This document shows, piece by piece, positions 40,976-50,027 of a DNA stretch of 64,000 bases. Position 1 is the stretch's first letter; the number at the start of each line of letters is the position of its first letter. The DNA is taken from IMG/VR virus record IMGVR_UViG_3300028821_000038, positions 1 to 64,000 of that record; one strand, written 5' to 3'. The notes beneath the pieces were generated by a model. It was not told where the DNA came from. It saw nothing but the letters and a program-made list of their open reading frames with translations, and made no database searches. The DNA comes from a virus. The translations under genes were made by a program, and so were the position numbers.

Positions 40976-43900
40976 ATGATTGATATATTGCAGGATGGAT
41001 CAATAGGTTTTTTTTACGACGGCACTAGGGCTATCAATATATTGCCAGTATTTAACGATATAGAATTGGCATTATCGCAAATAGATACTAGCAATATGTT
41101 GACGAGTGGGCCCTATGGGAAAATGGCCGGCTTTAGAACCTATATGAAACTTCAAGATGGCGATGTAAGTAATGGATACAATAAAAAGACGCTACTTCCG
41201 ACAGACCAAGATTTTTCAATATCGTATTGGGCTAAGCTGACCAATGTAACATCCACTGAGAATGTAGACTTACCATTAATAGGCATTGTTGAGCTGGTGG
41301 ATATTTCAGATTTGGTATCCCAATTGTCGGTTGTTAAAAAAACAGACGGTACATATGTTTTTTATGCTGCTACCAATGATGATAACGATCCAACCTCAAC
41401 AAGTGCGACTTTTGATGCAGAACAATGGAATCACTATTGCTATATTTACGATTCTGACACTAAGAAAATAATTGTCTATCTGAATGGAAATATGGTTGAT
41501 AATTTTGAGTATATATACAAAGATACAGTTCCAATGCACTTGATATTCAATTTTACTGCGGCAACTGCTAATAGCGGAAACAATATTGTTAGTTTCCCGC
41601 GTAACGGAGAGGCGGTAGTAGATTTGAATTTTTCAAATGTGCGTGGCTTTATAAAGAAGTTGTCCGACAGCGAGGTGCTCCAGATATATAGTGAGGATCG
41701 GGAAAAATGTGTGATGTCTGATACAGAAGAGGTGTTGTTCGTTTTTCGGGATAGCGCTACATCTATGCCATTAAAGGGCGGCAAAAATGCAACAGTTACT
41801 CATGACACCACTTGCTCCTTTAAAGACAACTGTCTTATTGATGGTCAGCTCACTGTGTCCATAAACGATCTTTATACTACCCTCCCTTATGCCTATCTGA
41901 GATTTTCGTGTACTGTACCTAGTAGTAAAAAGCGGATAGTGGATGTTAAGAGTTTTAACTTGTTCAAGATAGATGACACCTATGTGTATATATGGCGTGA
42001 AAATTTTTCTACTCCTCACAACAAGGCTGTTGGGGAGTGGGTTGATATAAAATTTTGGTTTGAAAACTGTAGGTTGTTTTATTCTATTGATGGTGTTAAA
42101 TATGCAATAGATAATACAAACGCCTCCTTTATGTCTTTTGGGAGCTACGCTAACAATGCCTCGGATTCTATGTCTGTAACCTTCTATGCAGATGAAAATA
42201 AGATTAGAAACTACTACTATAAATCTGCAGGGGCACAAAGAGAAAAAGGAGAGCAGTGGATAAATATTGAACACTATTATATCAATGTTGCCTATAAAAG
42301 AACAACTGATGGCGTATATCGCTTTTCAAATCTATCCAATATAACAGATGCTTCCAAAACATTAGTGTTTAACACCTGTAATCGGCGAACTGTTGTTGGT
42401 GTTGCAGATGTATTAAATTACACAACAGACGCCGATGAAATGAGTCTTGGATTAACCTTGGTGGATGAAAACAATCTTGATGTTGAATTATACAAAGGAA
42501 CTTTTAAAACATCGTATCGTCGCGTGATAAGCTTTGAAACATGGGAGTATATTGGTCCAGATGGTGGTCCAAATGAATTTAAAATTATAGGCCAATATAA
42601 AGTAGAGTTAGACTCTATAGAATCAACAACAGTTACAATAAATGGAGTTAGTAATGTATCTAAGTGTGTGCCTTTTATAAATGGAATTATGCATACACAG
42701 TCAAAGGATGCTGCCGATGGGTTAACAGCAATTGCATATCTTACCGCAAGTGATACCTTAAGGGTGGTGCGTGGAGCAGGGGCTAATGATAAAACTACAG
42801 TATTTGTAACTGTTGTAGAATTTACAGGCTCCAATTGGACAATTAGGCAAGCCCAGATAGAGTCAGGAGATGATAGTGGAGAGATAACACTTCCAACGAG
42901 TGTAAATGATTGGAATCATGCTTTTATTTATCATCAATTTAAAGCGAATTCAGAAAATCATATCGATGATGCTATCTCGGACACTTCTGCTATATATTAC
43001 CAAGATGATAGCATCATGGATAAAGTGTATTGGGAATTTGATAAGCGACATGTTGATAGCGTAGGTGATTCGAGGCATTACGTATATATAATTGAAAATC
43101 CAGATATAACAGTTTTTAGAGACTCTGGAACGGCAAACACTTATTTGTATCAAGACTACTTTACTAATTTATCACCAAAACCTGCCGCTAATATAACATC
43201 AATGATGATCTCTAAGAGAGCTAGCGGAACTGGCGCTGCATATCCAAGGGGGTGGGCTGGCGCAGCCTATACTGGTAAACATGCAAGAACATGGTGTCTG
43301 CGTAGCGGCAACAAGAATAAAGTTGTTGCCCAACTTGTTCAGTTTGGAATAGATATATATGACACTAGTGATGATACATATATTGGTACGGTTTTATCTG
43401 AAGCAGATATTGATAGCTACTGGCCCTATCAGGGTAATTTTTTCGATTATGGCTCTGCAGAGTTTGCGAATAATTACTCAAACTTATCGGTTCTTGAGTT
43501 TACAGATAAAGGTTCTGATTCGTCTTCTTTTGGGTGCAGAGGGCATTCAAAAGCACTAAAAATAGCTGGAGGCACAGGAGAGTCTATGAGTGCAACAGTC
43601 CAATATATGCTGATGTGCAACTCTCCAGCCTCGAACTTTGGCGCCCATGTGGAGCGAACCATAGGAGGGTGGTTCTCTTTGTCAAAGATACAAGAACTAT
43701 ATTCTGCAATATATAAAGAAGGGGGTAGTGCAAACAATATCGCAATCCTTGTTGGATTTGGTAATACTATAATGGGGCAAGTGGATCAGTCGGTGGGAAC
43801 CACAAAATATGTTCAAGTATATGGAGATAAGCCAATACGACCAAATAGGCCATATCATGTTGCTCTGGTTTATAAAGCGCAGGATGATGTGAAGCTTTAT

Positions 43901-44674
43901 ATTGATGGCAAGCTACAAGAAAGAAGTTGCAATAATCCATATGATACTGATAAACTCCCAAGTCATACGGGCCCTGTGGTCATGGGCATAGATTCCGCGA
44001 TAGACTCCGGCGGCCCAGATGTTCAGTATTATACACCAGAAGCACTATATGTATCAAACTGGTTTAATGCAAACAGAGTGTTAAGTGAAGCTATAATAAG
44101 GGAGGTATTGGTTGAAAGCGGCCTTCCTGCGCTCTATACACTGCCAAGCGATTCATCGCAAGCTTCCATTCAGGGTATGCTTAATAATATAACAGGTGCC
44201 GATTTAGAAGATTATCCGCTTGGTATTCGAATTTATCCCGCAAAATATGAGGATGATTTGTTTTTAGAGGCGGACAATATTGGATTCCACGAAGATATGA
44301 CTTACCACATTCAATGGATGGGGGCGGGGGTTCTTACATGGAAAAACACAAACAACAGCAATGCCTCTATAGCTTCAACTCCAAACAACGGGAGCGTCTT
44401 GTTTTTGAATCCATCTTCGGTTTCAGTCCGTGTTTATGATGCACGAACAGGCAGTGCTATATCTGGTGCTTCGGTATACTTCCCTGAACTAGATAGGTAT
44501 GAGGCGACAGATAGTAATGGCGAAGTATCTTTTGCAGAGTTTTTGAATACCGGTGAAACAATGACTATTAAGATCAGAAAGGCAACAACGCCACCTTATT
44601 ACAAGCCATATAAGATACAATTAGAAATACCAAACGGGGATGTTAATATTACGGCACCCCTAATACCAGACTAA
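40976..44674 (+). CDS. Giant tail fibre/adhesin with LamG-like domains
   Basis: A 1232-residue protein; CAGGAGAAAAT precedes ATG 40976. A LamG/concanavalin-type domain lies near residues 60-190 (SISYWAKL; EQWNHYCYIYDSDTKKIIVY, LNGNMVDNFEYI) and another near 880-1000 (RTIGGWFSLSKIQELY; RPYHVALVYKAQDDVKLYID). Between them are beta-rich fibre segments. The C-terminus (about 1140-1210) has a carboxypeptidase-regulatory/Ig-like fold (SVRVYDARTGSAISGASVYF). Such proteins bind surface glycans; this is probably the receptor-binding fibre. Confidence 0.75.
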   Translation: MIDILQDGSIGFFYDGTRAINILPVFNDIELALSQIDTSNMLTSGPYGKMAGFRTYMKLQDGDVSNGYNKKTLLPTDQDFSISYWAKLTNVTSTENVDLPLIGIVELVDISDLVSQLSVVKKTDGTYVFYAATNDDNDPTSTSATFDAEQWNHYCYIYDSDTKKIIVYLNGNMVDNFEYIYKDTVPMHLIFNFTAATANSGNNIVSFPRNGEAVVDLNFSNVRGFIKKLSDSEVLQIYSEDREKCVMSDTEEVLFVFRDSATSMPLKGGKNATVTHDTTCSFKDNCLIDGQLTVSINDLYTTLPYAYLRFSCTVPSSKKRIVDVKSFNLFKIDDTYVYIWRENFSTPHNKAVGEWVDIKFWFENCRLFYSIDGVKYAIDNTNASFMSFGSYANNASDSMSVTFYADENKIRNYYYKSAGAQREKGEQWINIEHYYINVAYKRTTDGVYRFSNLSNITDASKTLVFNTCNRRTVVGVADVLNYTTDADEMSLGLTLVDENNLDVELYKGTFKTSYRRVISFETWEYIGPDGGPNEFKIIGQYKVELDSIESTTVTINGVSNVSKCVPFINGIMHTQSKDAADGLTAIAYLTASDTLRVVRGAGANDKTTVFVTVVEFTGSNWTIRQAQIESGDDSGEITLPTSVNDWNHAFIYHQFKANSENHIDDAISDTSAIYYQDDSIMDKVYWEFDKRHVDSVGDSRHYVYIIENPDITVFRDSGTANTYLYQDYFTNLSPKPAANITSMMISKRASGTGAAYPRGWAGAAYTGKHARTWCLRSGNKNKVVAQLVQFGIDIYDTSDDTYIGTVLSEADIDSYWPYQGNFFDYGSAEFANNYSNLSVLEFTDKGSDSSSFGCRGHSKALKIAGGTGESMSATVQYMLMCNSPASNFGAHVERTIGGWFSLSKIQELYSAIYKEGGSANNIAILVGFGNTIMGQVDQSVGTTKYVQVYGDKPIRPNRPYHVALVYKAQDDVKLYIDGKLQERSCNNPYDTDKLPSHTGPVVMGIDSAIDSGGPDVQYYTPEALYVSNWFNANRVLSEAIIREVLVESGLPALYTLPSDSSQASIQGMLNNITGADLEDYPLGIRIYPAKYEDDLFLEADNIGFHEDMTYHIQWMGAGVLTWKNTNNSNASIASTPNNGSVLFLNPSSVSVRVYDARTGSAISGASVYFPELDRYEATDSNGEVSFAEFLNTGETMTIKIRKATTPPYYKPYKIQLEIPNGDVNITAPLIPD

Positions 44675-44687
44675 AAAGGATGAAAAG

Positions 44688-44879
44688 ATGGACGCAGCAT
44701 CAAAAAAGAACTTCAATGCAATACAAGAGACAATTAGAAGACAGGCTAGTCGTGCAGATGAGATAGAGAAGAGATTGGCAGCTATGGAGAATCAGCAACA
44801 ACAATGGGAAAACAGATTCAATGGGCTTATGCAGCAAATGCTGTCTATCGCCTCGGCTATTAGAAATGTTAGACAATAA
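44688..44879 (+). CDS. Small coiled-coil protein
   Basis: A 63-residue protein, helical almost throughout with heptad-like spacing (IQETIRRQASRADEIEKRLA), rich in Gln. AAAGGATGAAAAG precedes the ATG. Between the big fibre and the fibre-tip genes, it probably trimerises or joins fibre parts. Confidence 0.65.
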   Translation: MDAASKKNFNAIQETIRRQASRADEIEKRLAAMENQQQQWENRFNGLMQQMLSIASAIRNVRQ

Positions 44880-44888
44880 GGGGATAAT

Positions 44889-45599
44889 ATGGGAGTAATT
44901 TTACGTAGAGACAAGGGCGCTGCACTTACGCATGAAGAGATGGACGATAATTTTGAGTATCTCGACAAGAATCCCAATGGGAAAACAATGCCATCTAAAA
45001 AAGGCATAGGTGTCACCTTTGATTATGATAATCCTGATTTTGGGTGGCATGACTTGCGATGCGAAATGTTGCTTGAATATGAGGGCGGGGATTCGCCAAC
45101 ACTTGAGCAGTATTATGGGCAAATTATGCAGTTGGCATTTGAAGAGGATGAGAGCATTACTTTTAATGCACACATCCCTCACGATTATCTTCCGGGTAGC
45201 AATATATTTATTTATGTTCACTGGAGCCACAATAGTCAAGTAGTAACCGGTGGTTCAGTTGTGTGGGGGTTTGAAATAAGCTATGCAGAGGGGTATGGTG
45301 TAGCTCAATTTTGCCCAACAAAAACTATAAGCATTCTACAGGAGGTATCCCCGACGGATCCGTATACTCACTTTATTGCAGAGACCTCGGCGTCTATCTC
45401 TGGTGGCTCTGATATGCAATTAGATAGTGATTTTCTTACTGTTGATGGGGTGATTCTAGGGAGACTTTACTTGATAGACAATGCTATTGAGACTAGCGAT
45501 GGAAGTATAGTGAAGCCTTTTGCTCATTCTGTAGACATCCACTACAAAAGCACAGGTATCCCAACGCCAAATAGGAATCCAAATTTTTGGAATAATTAA
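44889..45599 (+). CDS. Tail fibre/receptor-binding protein
   Basis: A 236-residue protein. RRDKGAALTHEEMDDNFEYL (residues about 6-25) is the standard short N-terminal helix of phage fibre proteins. The body holds a jelly-roll-like part (HIPHDYLPGSNIFIYVHWSH, then NSQVVTGGSVVWGFEISYAE), a pattern seen in receptor-binding heads of marine phages. It ends PNRNPNFWNN. It overlaps the next ATG by one base. Receptor contact is likely. Confidence 0.7.
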   Translation: MGVILRRDKGAALTHEEMDDNFEYLDKNPNGKTMPSKKGIGVTFDYDNPDFGWHDLRCEMLLEYEGGDSPTLEQYYGQIMQLAFEEDESITFNAHIPHDYLPGSNIFIYVHWSHNSQVVTGGSVVWGFEISYAEGYGVAQFCPTKTISILQEVSPTDPYTHFIAETSASISGGSDMQLDSDFLTVDGVILGRLYLIDNAIETSDGSIVKPFAHSVDIHYKSTGIPTPNRNPNFWNN

Positions 45600-46207
45600 T
45601 GGAACTATATGTTGAAGATGGTTATGTTAGCACTGGTTATGTCCAGACAGGAATTAGTATTGATTTTGAAAAAAAAATAATATTTGTTCCGAAGTATGAA
45701 ACAGAATTAATACAAGATTTTCCTGTTGAAATAAGAAAGTTGGACTTAGAGTATTTTAGGAAATGTATCATAGCAATACTTGATGACACAGAAGGTATTT
45801 TGTATGATGATGCTATTATGTATCATCCAGCGGTTACAATTGGAGTGGCCACAATTGCTCCAACAATTATAGTTGCTAATGATTATGTTGTAGAATTTGA
45901 AGATGGGAGATATATGGTAGAGCTATATGGAGCAAATACTAATCTACAAGACAAGGCTATTTTTAACTCGGTGAGTATTAGAACAAACAATTCGGCAGGA
46001 CTCATTGATAACCGAAAAGAATTCCAGTACTTAAAAGAATACTTGGAGAAATTTTATAATCTTGAGGCTGGAAACTGGAAGATAGAAAACAATCAAATGA
46101 TTTTTTATAAAATCGACGGAAGTGAGCTGATGAGGTTCAATTTATTTGATAAGAACGGAAATCCCTCAGAAAGTGATGTGTTTGAAAGGAGAAGAGTTCC
46201 ATCATGA
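45599..46207 (+). CDS. Fibre-associated virion protein
   Basis: A 202-residue protein: short beta strands, then IIFVPKYETELIQDFPVEIR (about 27-46), then a domain with YVVEFEDGRYMVELYGANTN and a conserved-looking NSVSIRTNNSAGLID. Proteins of this layout occur beside fibre genes in many phages and are thought to be fibre or baseplate attachments. Only 4 bases overlap the next gene. Precise role unknown. Confidence 0.6.
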   Translation: MELYVEDGYVSTGYVQTGISIDFEKKIIFVPKYETELIQDFPVEIRKLDLEYFRKCIIAILDDTEGILYDDAIMYHPAVTIGVATIAPTIIVANDYVVEFEDGRYMVELYGANTNLQDKAIFNSVSIRTNNSAGLIDNRKEFQYLKEYLEKFYNLEAGNWKIENNQMIFYKIDGSELMRFNLFDKNGNPSESDVFERRRVPS

Positions 46208-46587
46208 TGATTATCACAAGGGGCTATGGCCCAAGCTCTTCTGGAACACTTAGTGGTACAATTAGCCTTCAAAACAATAGATGGCAACTCATAGCTATAC
46301 CAGTTCAAGAGCAAAATGTGAAAGAATATTTTGTGGATAGACTTGCAGTAAAATATAATCTTGCCCCAAAAGAAATGATAGAGATATGTAATGCATTTTT
46401 TGGAAGTGATAACTTGTTTAGGAGCTATATACCGGGTGTTACAAATCCAAATAGCCCCAATAATTTTCCGCTAGTATACAACGATAACGGAAATTTGGAA
46501 GTAACGGGGTTTTGGGTAAAACTTAAAGATTTGTCGGGAATTGTGCCAGAACCTGACAATATAGTTTTTGATTGGAGCACATCTTGA
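46204..46587 (+). CDS. Small fibre-cluster protein, unknown
   Basis: A 127-residue protein (ATG 46204 overlaps the previous stop). The opening TRGYGPSSSGTLSGTISLQN is flexible; the rest is alpha/beta (WQLIAIPVQEQNVKEYFVDR). Co-translated with fibre genes on both sides and likely part of the same structure. Confidence 0.55.
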   Translation: MMIITRGYGPSSSGTLSGTISLQNNRWQLIAIPVQEQNVKEYFVDRLAVKYNLAPKEMIEICNAFFGSDNLFRSYIPGVTNPNSPNNFPLVYNDNGNLEVTGFWVKLKDLSGIVPEPDNIVFDWSTS

Positions 46588-48089
46588 GTGTAAATATAAA
46601 CTATCAAGGGACAGTGTATGGTCCAGACGGAAACCCAATAGACTGTTATTACCAGGCCTTTACATATAACATCTCCAAATGGAGCGATCTTAGACAGACG
46701 GAGTATCAGCAATACAATGTAAATTTTGGAGATGGGGACCTGAATGGGCAAGACGGGACTGTTAAAGAGGGGGACCCTTTAGTAGTTGCGTTTTGGGTTG
46801 GAAGCGAAAATAGGGCCGACGAGCTAGAGCTTTTCTCTGTTGTGGTTTTTGTATATGATGGCACAGATAGCACAGTTCAGGATGTGCAAATATTGCAACC
46901 TCACAACCCGTCCTGTTCTTTTAGTATCCCATCCTCTTCGACGGTAGGGGAGGTTGTGTCTGCAACATCTGGCGCTTCCACAACATATCAATGGACTTTC
47001 TCTGGGAAGGTACACTATCAGAGGGTTACTTGGTATGGACAAACCATATTCGGCTTTCTTGGTATCGATGAGGACTTGTTTGATTTTGGCGATGGGTATA
47101 ACACAGACAGGGAGCACATCTATAGCAATGGCGGTACCTTTGAGGTATGGCACTTTGTAGGGTCAACATATAATGGATATAACGCGGAATGCACAAAAGA
47201 AATCTCAGTATATTTCAGGGAACCAACCGCAACTATATCGTTTTCCAACGATAGCCCGATTTTAGGAGAAGAGGTTACAGTTGAAAACACTATTACTGAC
47301 CCTGATTCTCGTATTAGTGAAATCAGATATTATTTTGACGATCAGCTTATTCATATAGGCACAGAACTAAACTACAACTATGTAATTGAGCTTAATAGCA
47401 TGGATACACACTATGCAAAAATGGTTATCTACTGGAATGATTATTTTGAGGACAGAATCACCACAGTGGAGCGCTCCCTCTTTATGCAAAACCAGGCACC
47501 AACTCTTGAGCTAAGTGTTGACACATCTGAAGAGGAAAATGGGCGAATCATTGTTAATGCCGATGCCCATGATGTGGACGGAGTAATAGACAATATGTGC
47601 TGGAAATTATTCTATCAGGCTGAGCAAAGTGGTTTGCCTCACCCCTATTTTAAGTGTGAAGATGGAAATATTGGCAATTTCAGGGAAATATATCAGGATT
47701 GTGATAGGACAATGTTTAGCTTAGATATGATTTTTGCTATCCCTGGAACATATAAGGTTGAGGTAGAAGCTTTTGATGATATGGGCGCTTCTGTGACCCA
47801 AGAGGTGGAGATAATTGTAAATAATGTTTGCGATGGTGTATTGGGAGAATGTCCAGAATGTCCAGAGCCACCCTCGGATTGTATTCCAATAGAAGAGTGC
47901 CGAGAGGCAATTATGATTGGAGGAGGAAATTCTGGATGCCCAATAATATCAGTTGTAAAACCTGATATAGATGGCACCTTGAACCGCACACCAATAAAAA
48001 CGACAGTCTCATGGGAGATAGATGGCGAGATAGGAAGCGGCATCGTGTCTGGTTCTATACAAGGAAACATCAAAGGGAAAATAAACTAA
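46584..48089 (+). CDS. PKD/Ig-like domain virion protein
   Basis: About 501 residues. The best start is TTG 46584, with GGAG 6 bases upstream and a TTGA overlap with the previous stop. Several PKD/Ig-like repeats occur: FNFGDG-type NVNFGDGDLNG near 40-55, FDFGDGYNTDREHIYSNGGT near 170-190, NDSPILGEEVTVENTITDPD near 225, and DAHDVDGVIDNMCWKLF near 325. A Cys-rich stretch (CDGVLGECPECPEPPSDCIP, about 435-455) precedes the glycine-rich C-terminus. PKD-type domains often decorate virions or bind surface polysaccharide. Confidence 0.7.
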   Translation: MSVNINYQGTVYGPDGNPIDCYYQAFTYNISKWSDLRQTEYQQYNVNFGDGDLNGQDGTVKEGDPLVVAFWVGSENRADELELFSVVVFVYDGTDSTVQDVQILQPHNPSCSFSIPSSSTVGEVVSATSGASTTYQWTFSGKVHYQRVTWYGQTIFGFLGIDEDLFDFGDGYNTDREHIYSNGGTFEVWHFVGSTYNGYNAECTKEISVYFREPTATISFSNDSPILGEEVTVENTITDPDSRISEIRYYFDDQLIHIGTELNYNYVIELNSMDTHYAKMVIYWNDYFEDRITTVERSLFMQNQAPTLELSVDTSEEENGRIIVNADAHDVDGVIDNMCWKLFYQAEQSGLPHPYFKCEDGNIGNFREIYQDCDRTMFSLDMIFAIPGTYKVEVEAFDDMGASVTQEVEIIVNNVCDGVLGECPECPEPPSDCIPIEECREAIMIGGGNSGCPIISVVKPDIDGTLNRTPIKTTVSWEIDGEIGSGIVSGSIQGNIKGKIN

Positions 48090-48125
48090 CCCAATGGTTT
48101 TTATCAATTAACCGACGGGTTCGGT
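48088..48125. terminator. Possible bidirectional terminator between convergent genes
   Basis: Between the plus-strand stop at 48089 and the minus-strand stop at 48129 two weak hairpins are possible: AACC/GGTT followed by TTTATC (48088-48104), and ACCGA/TCGGT around CGGGT (48111-48125). Convergent layout makes termination likely, but the stems are short. Confidence 0.3.
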
Positions 48126-48128
48126 GAT

Positions 48129-48530
48129 TCACCCCGTATTGGAGCTGGTATCAAGAGGAGTGATATAGTGCACTCCGCCTTGCTGTACTTTTACTTTAAA
48201 AGTAGATACCTCATGTACCTCGCCAGTAATGGTGCTTCCTATTTGCACATACGCCATAAGGTATGGAGTGTCTTCGTTTGATATTGGCAGATTTACTGTT
48301 TCTTGTGGAGTTAGATTGATTATTAGAGTTCCGTCTTCAGGATCACCCTTTATTGGTGCCTTTTTGAAAATAAAAGCCTCTTCATCGGGGTCTGATGGTT
48401 TTTTTTTGATTGCAAAGTAGTTGTCATCAAACAGTTCAAGACTAACTGGCTCATCCTCCATGTCCTCGTTTTTAGTTGTAACGCGAACTTCTTTATAGAA
48501 TGTATCCCCAGTTTTTATTTTTTCTGCCAT
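48129..48530 (-). CDS. Virion-type protein on the minus strand (BppU-like N-terminus style)
   Basis: About 133 residues; ATG 48530 (MAEKIKTGDTF) follows AGGAGTTCCAGT and is preferred over 48569. The protein is beta-rich with charged turns (YKEVRVTTKNEDMEDEPVSL, DGTLIINLTPQETVNLPISN), like small Ig-like adaptors attached to baseplates or fibres. It is alone on the minus strand between two plus-strand structural blocks, so it is separately controlled; GATAAAAT upstream (near 48555) may be its -10. Confidence 0.6.
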   Translation of the reverse strand: MAEKIKTGDTFYKEVRVTTKNEDMEDEPVSLELFDDNYFAIKKKPSDPDEEAFIFKKAPIKGDPEDGTLIINLTPQETVNLPISNEDTPYLMAYVQIGSTITGEVHEVSTFKVKVQQGGVHYITPLDTSSNTG

Positions 48531-48698
48531 ACTGGAACTCCTGTGTAGTATATATGCTAATTTTATCAAAAAAACTTTTTAATTCAAAAAAACACAAAAG
48601 GCTATTGTATTCTTACATGATACAAACGGATGCCCTAAAAGAGACGGTTAATACGGTGGAGGCCTTCTCTGATGCGCTTTTTCCAATAATTTTAATGG
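48531..48698. other. Non-coding gap upstream of the head operon
   Basis: Between the minus-strand start at 48530 and the promoter at 48699 no convincing gene is seen. A 49-codon plus-strand frame from 48554 (MLILSKKLFNSKKHKRLLYS) lacks a clear ribosome-binding site. The following 48705-48819 leader is also long (about 110 bases), with a 25-codon frame at 48734-48811 that has no proper start site. Confidence 0.35.
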
Positions 48699-48704
48699 TA
48701 TAAT
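48699..48704 (+). promoter_or_regulatory. TATAAT promoter of the head operon
   Basis: GGTATAATATGC at 48697-48708, about 115 bases before the protease start. It matches the common motif exactly. The long leader between the start point and ATG 48820 distinguishes it from the other copies. Confidence 0.6.
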
Positions 48705-48819
48705 ATGCACAGAGAATGAGAACGATCCACACATGATTGCCGTAGATAGCACCAATGGAACGCTATCTATAGTAAACTGTGAGGTCGGAGATATAATAAG
48801 TTATTTTTAAGGATGTACC

Positions 48820-49494
48820 ATGTTGCATAAGGTTATAGATGCGGAAGCTCACCCCGTACCAGTTAATACTAGTAGGCACTGTTTTGATACTTGTGATTTT
48901 TTGACAAAAGAAGCATCCGCGGAATCTATTCAGTTCTTTAATAATCTGACACCCAAGAAAAACCATATTTATTTGCTGGTTATAGCTATGACGGCTAGTG
49001 AATATTACTCAGCTAATAAAAATGGTGACTATTTTTACGAAAAGGACCTAAAGAGAAACTATAAAGATTTTGAGAAGTGTGGAATATTTTGGAATCACGA
49101 CAATAAAGATCCAAGCAAGAGTGCCGGAACAGTAATCAAATCTTTCTATAATGACAAGATGCACAGGGTAGAACTGGTGTTGGAAATTCCAAAAGAGAAT
49201 GCAAGACACCTGCCAGACGCTATTCAAGAGGGTCGGCCTATTGCCGTCAGTATGGGATTAAAGGTTCCTCAAGAATGGTGCTCTATATGCGGCCATAAGA
49301 CTATGCACTCCTATGCGAATAGATGCGAGCACCTTAAATTTATGATGAATACAATTCTCCATGATGGTAGAAAGGTGTTTGCAATATGTGGAAGTGACTT
49401 TAAGCTGTTTGATATATCTATCGTTATTAGGCCAGCTGACAAAATAGCATATACTATGATGACAAAAACTGCGTCACATAGGGGGTTGGGATGA
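48820..49494 (+). CDS. Prohead (head maturation) protease with zinc-binding insert
   Basis: A 224-residue protein; AAGGATGTACC precedes ATG 48820. IFWNHDNKDPSKSAGTVIKS (around His93) and RPIAVSMGLKVP (Ser144) give the His and Ser of phage head proteases, with FDISIVIRPADKIAY as the conserved C-terminal block. Between them sits CSICGHKTMHSYANRCEHLK (about 154-173), a Cys/His cluster that could bind zinc. It ends MTKTASHRGLG, which contains the L-x-K-x-A-type motif and could be a self-cleavage site. It processes scaffold and capsid proteins during head maturation. Confidence 0.8.
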   Translation: MLHKVIDAEAHPVPVNTSRHCFDTCDFLTKEASAESIQFFNNLTPKKNHIYLLVIAMTASEYYSANKNGDYFYEKDLKRNYKDFEKCGIFWNHDNKDPSKSAGTVIKSFYNDKMHRVELVLEIPKENARHLPDAIQEGRPIAVSMGLKVPQEWCSICGHKTMHSYANRCEHLKFMMNTILHDGRKVFAICGSDFKLFDISIVIRPADKIAYTMMTKTASHRGLG

Positions 49495-49748
49495 CCCATA
49501 AGCAGATAAAATTTGGAAAAACATTAAGACAAAAAATAGACAGCCCACACGACAGAGAGAAGCTCACAAAAAAGTTTGGTGAGCAGGCTTTCTTGATGCC
49601 CCAACAAAGAAAATTCCCCATTATTAATCCAAATACTGGTAAGGTAAGCTGCAAGATGTTAAGGGCTGCCAAGGTTAGGGCAGCTCAACATGGTTATGCT
49701 GATGTGGAAAGGAAGGCCTCGTTAATGTTTAGCAAAAAATGTATATAA
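49491..49748 (+). CDS. Small head protein, unknown
   Basis: An 85-residue basic protein overlapping the protease stop by 4 bases. The segment KFPIINPNTGKVSCKMLRAA (about 41-60) followed by helices is a pattern seen in small proteins next to head proteases and in DNA-binding virion proteins. No firm family. Confidence 0.55.
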   Translation: MTHKQIKFGKTLRQKIDSPHDREKLTKKFGEQAFLMPQQRKFPIINPNTGKVSCKMLRAAKVRAAQHGYADVERKASLMFSKKCI

Positions 49749-49757
49749 GGCGAAATA

Positions 49758-49985
49758 ATGTATATTCCAAAAGCATTACTCAAATTTTCCAATACTGGTA
49801 TTGTTCGTTCAAATAATATAATGGATAGGTTTAAGATTTATCTAATTACTGGCAAGGTAACTACCGTTGGTCCAGGATATATGGTAAAAAACCGGTCCGG
49901 AATAGAGGATCTTATAAGAATAGGCGGTATAACAAAAATTGTCAAGGTGACTTCTGATGGCACTGAGGAGACAATATTTCCGTAG
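49758..49985 (+). CDS. Small hypothetical head-operon protein
   Basis: A 75-residue beta-rich protein (YLITGKVTTVGPGYMVKNRS; GGITKIVKVTSDGTEETIFP), with AAGGCGAAATA before the ATG. An SH3-like barrel is plausible. It lies between head genes, directly before a promoter; function unknown. Confidence 0.5.
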   Translation: MYIPKALLKFSNTGIVRSNNIMDRFKIYLITGKVTTVGPGYMVKNRSGIEDLIRIGGITKIVKVTSDGTEETIFP

Positions 49986-49992
49986 AATTTGA

Positions 49993-50020
49993 TATAATAT
50001 CCCAGATATAAACATAAGGA
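49993..50020 (+). promoter_or_regulatory. TATAAT promoter with weak anti-SD pairing before the 50028 gene
   Basis: GATATAATATCCC gives TATAAT at 49993-49998. ATCC (49999-50002) can pair with GGAT (50016-50020 area), which is the AAGGAT ribosome-binding site of ATG 50028. The pairing is only 4-5 bases, a weaker version of the arrangement at 2103 and 39237. Confidence 0.5.
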
Positions 50021-50027
50021 TGATAAA

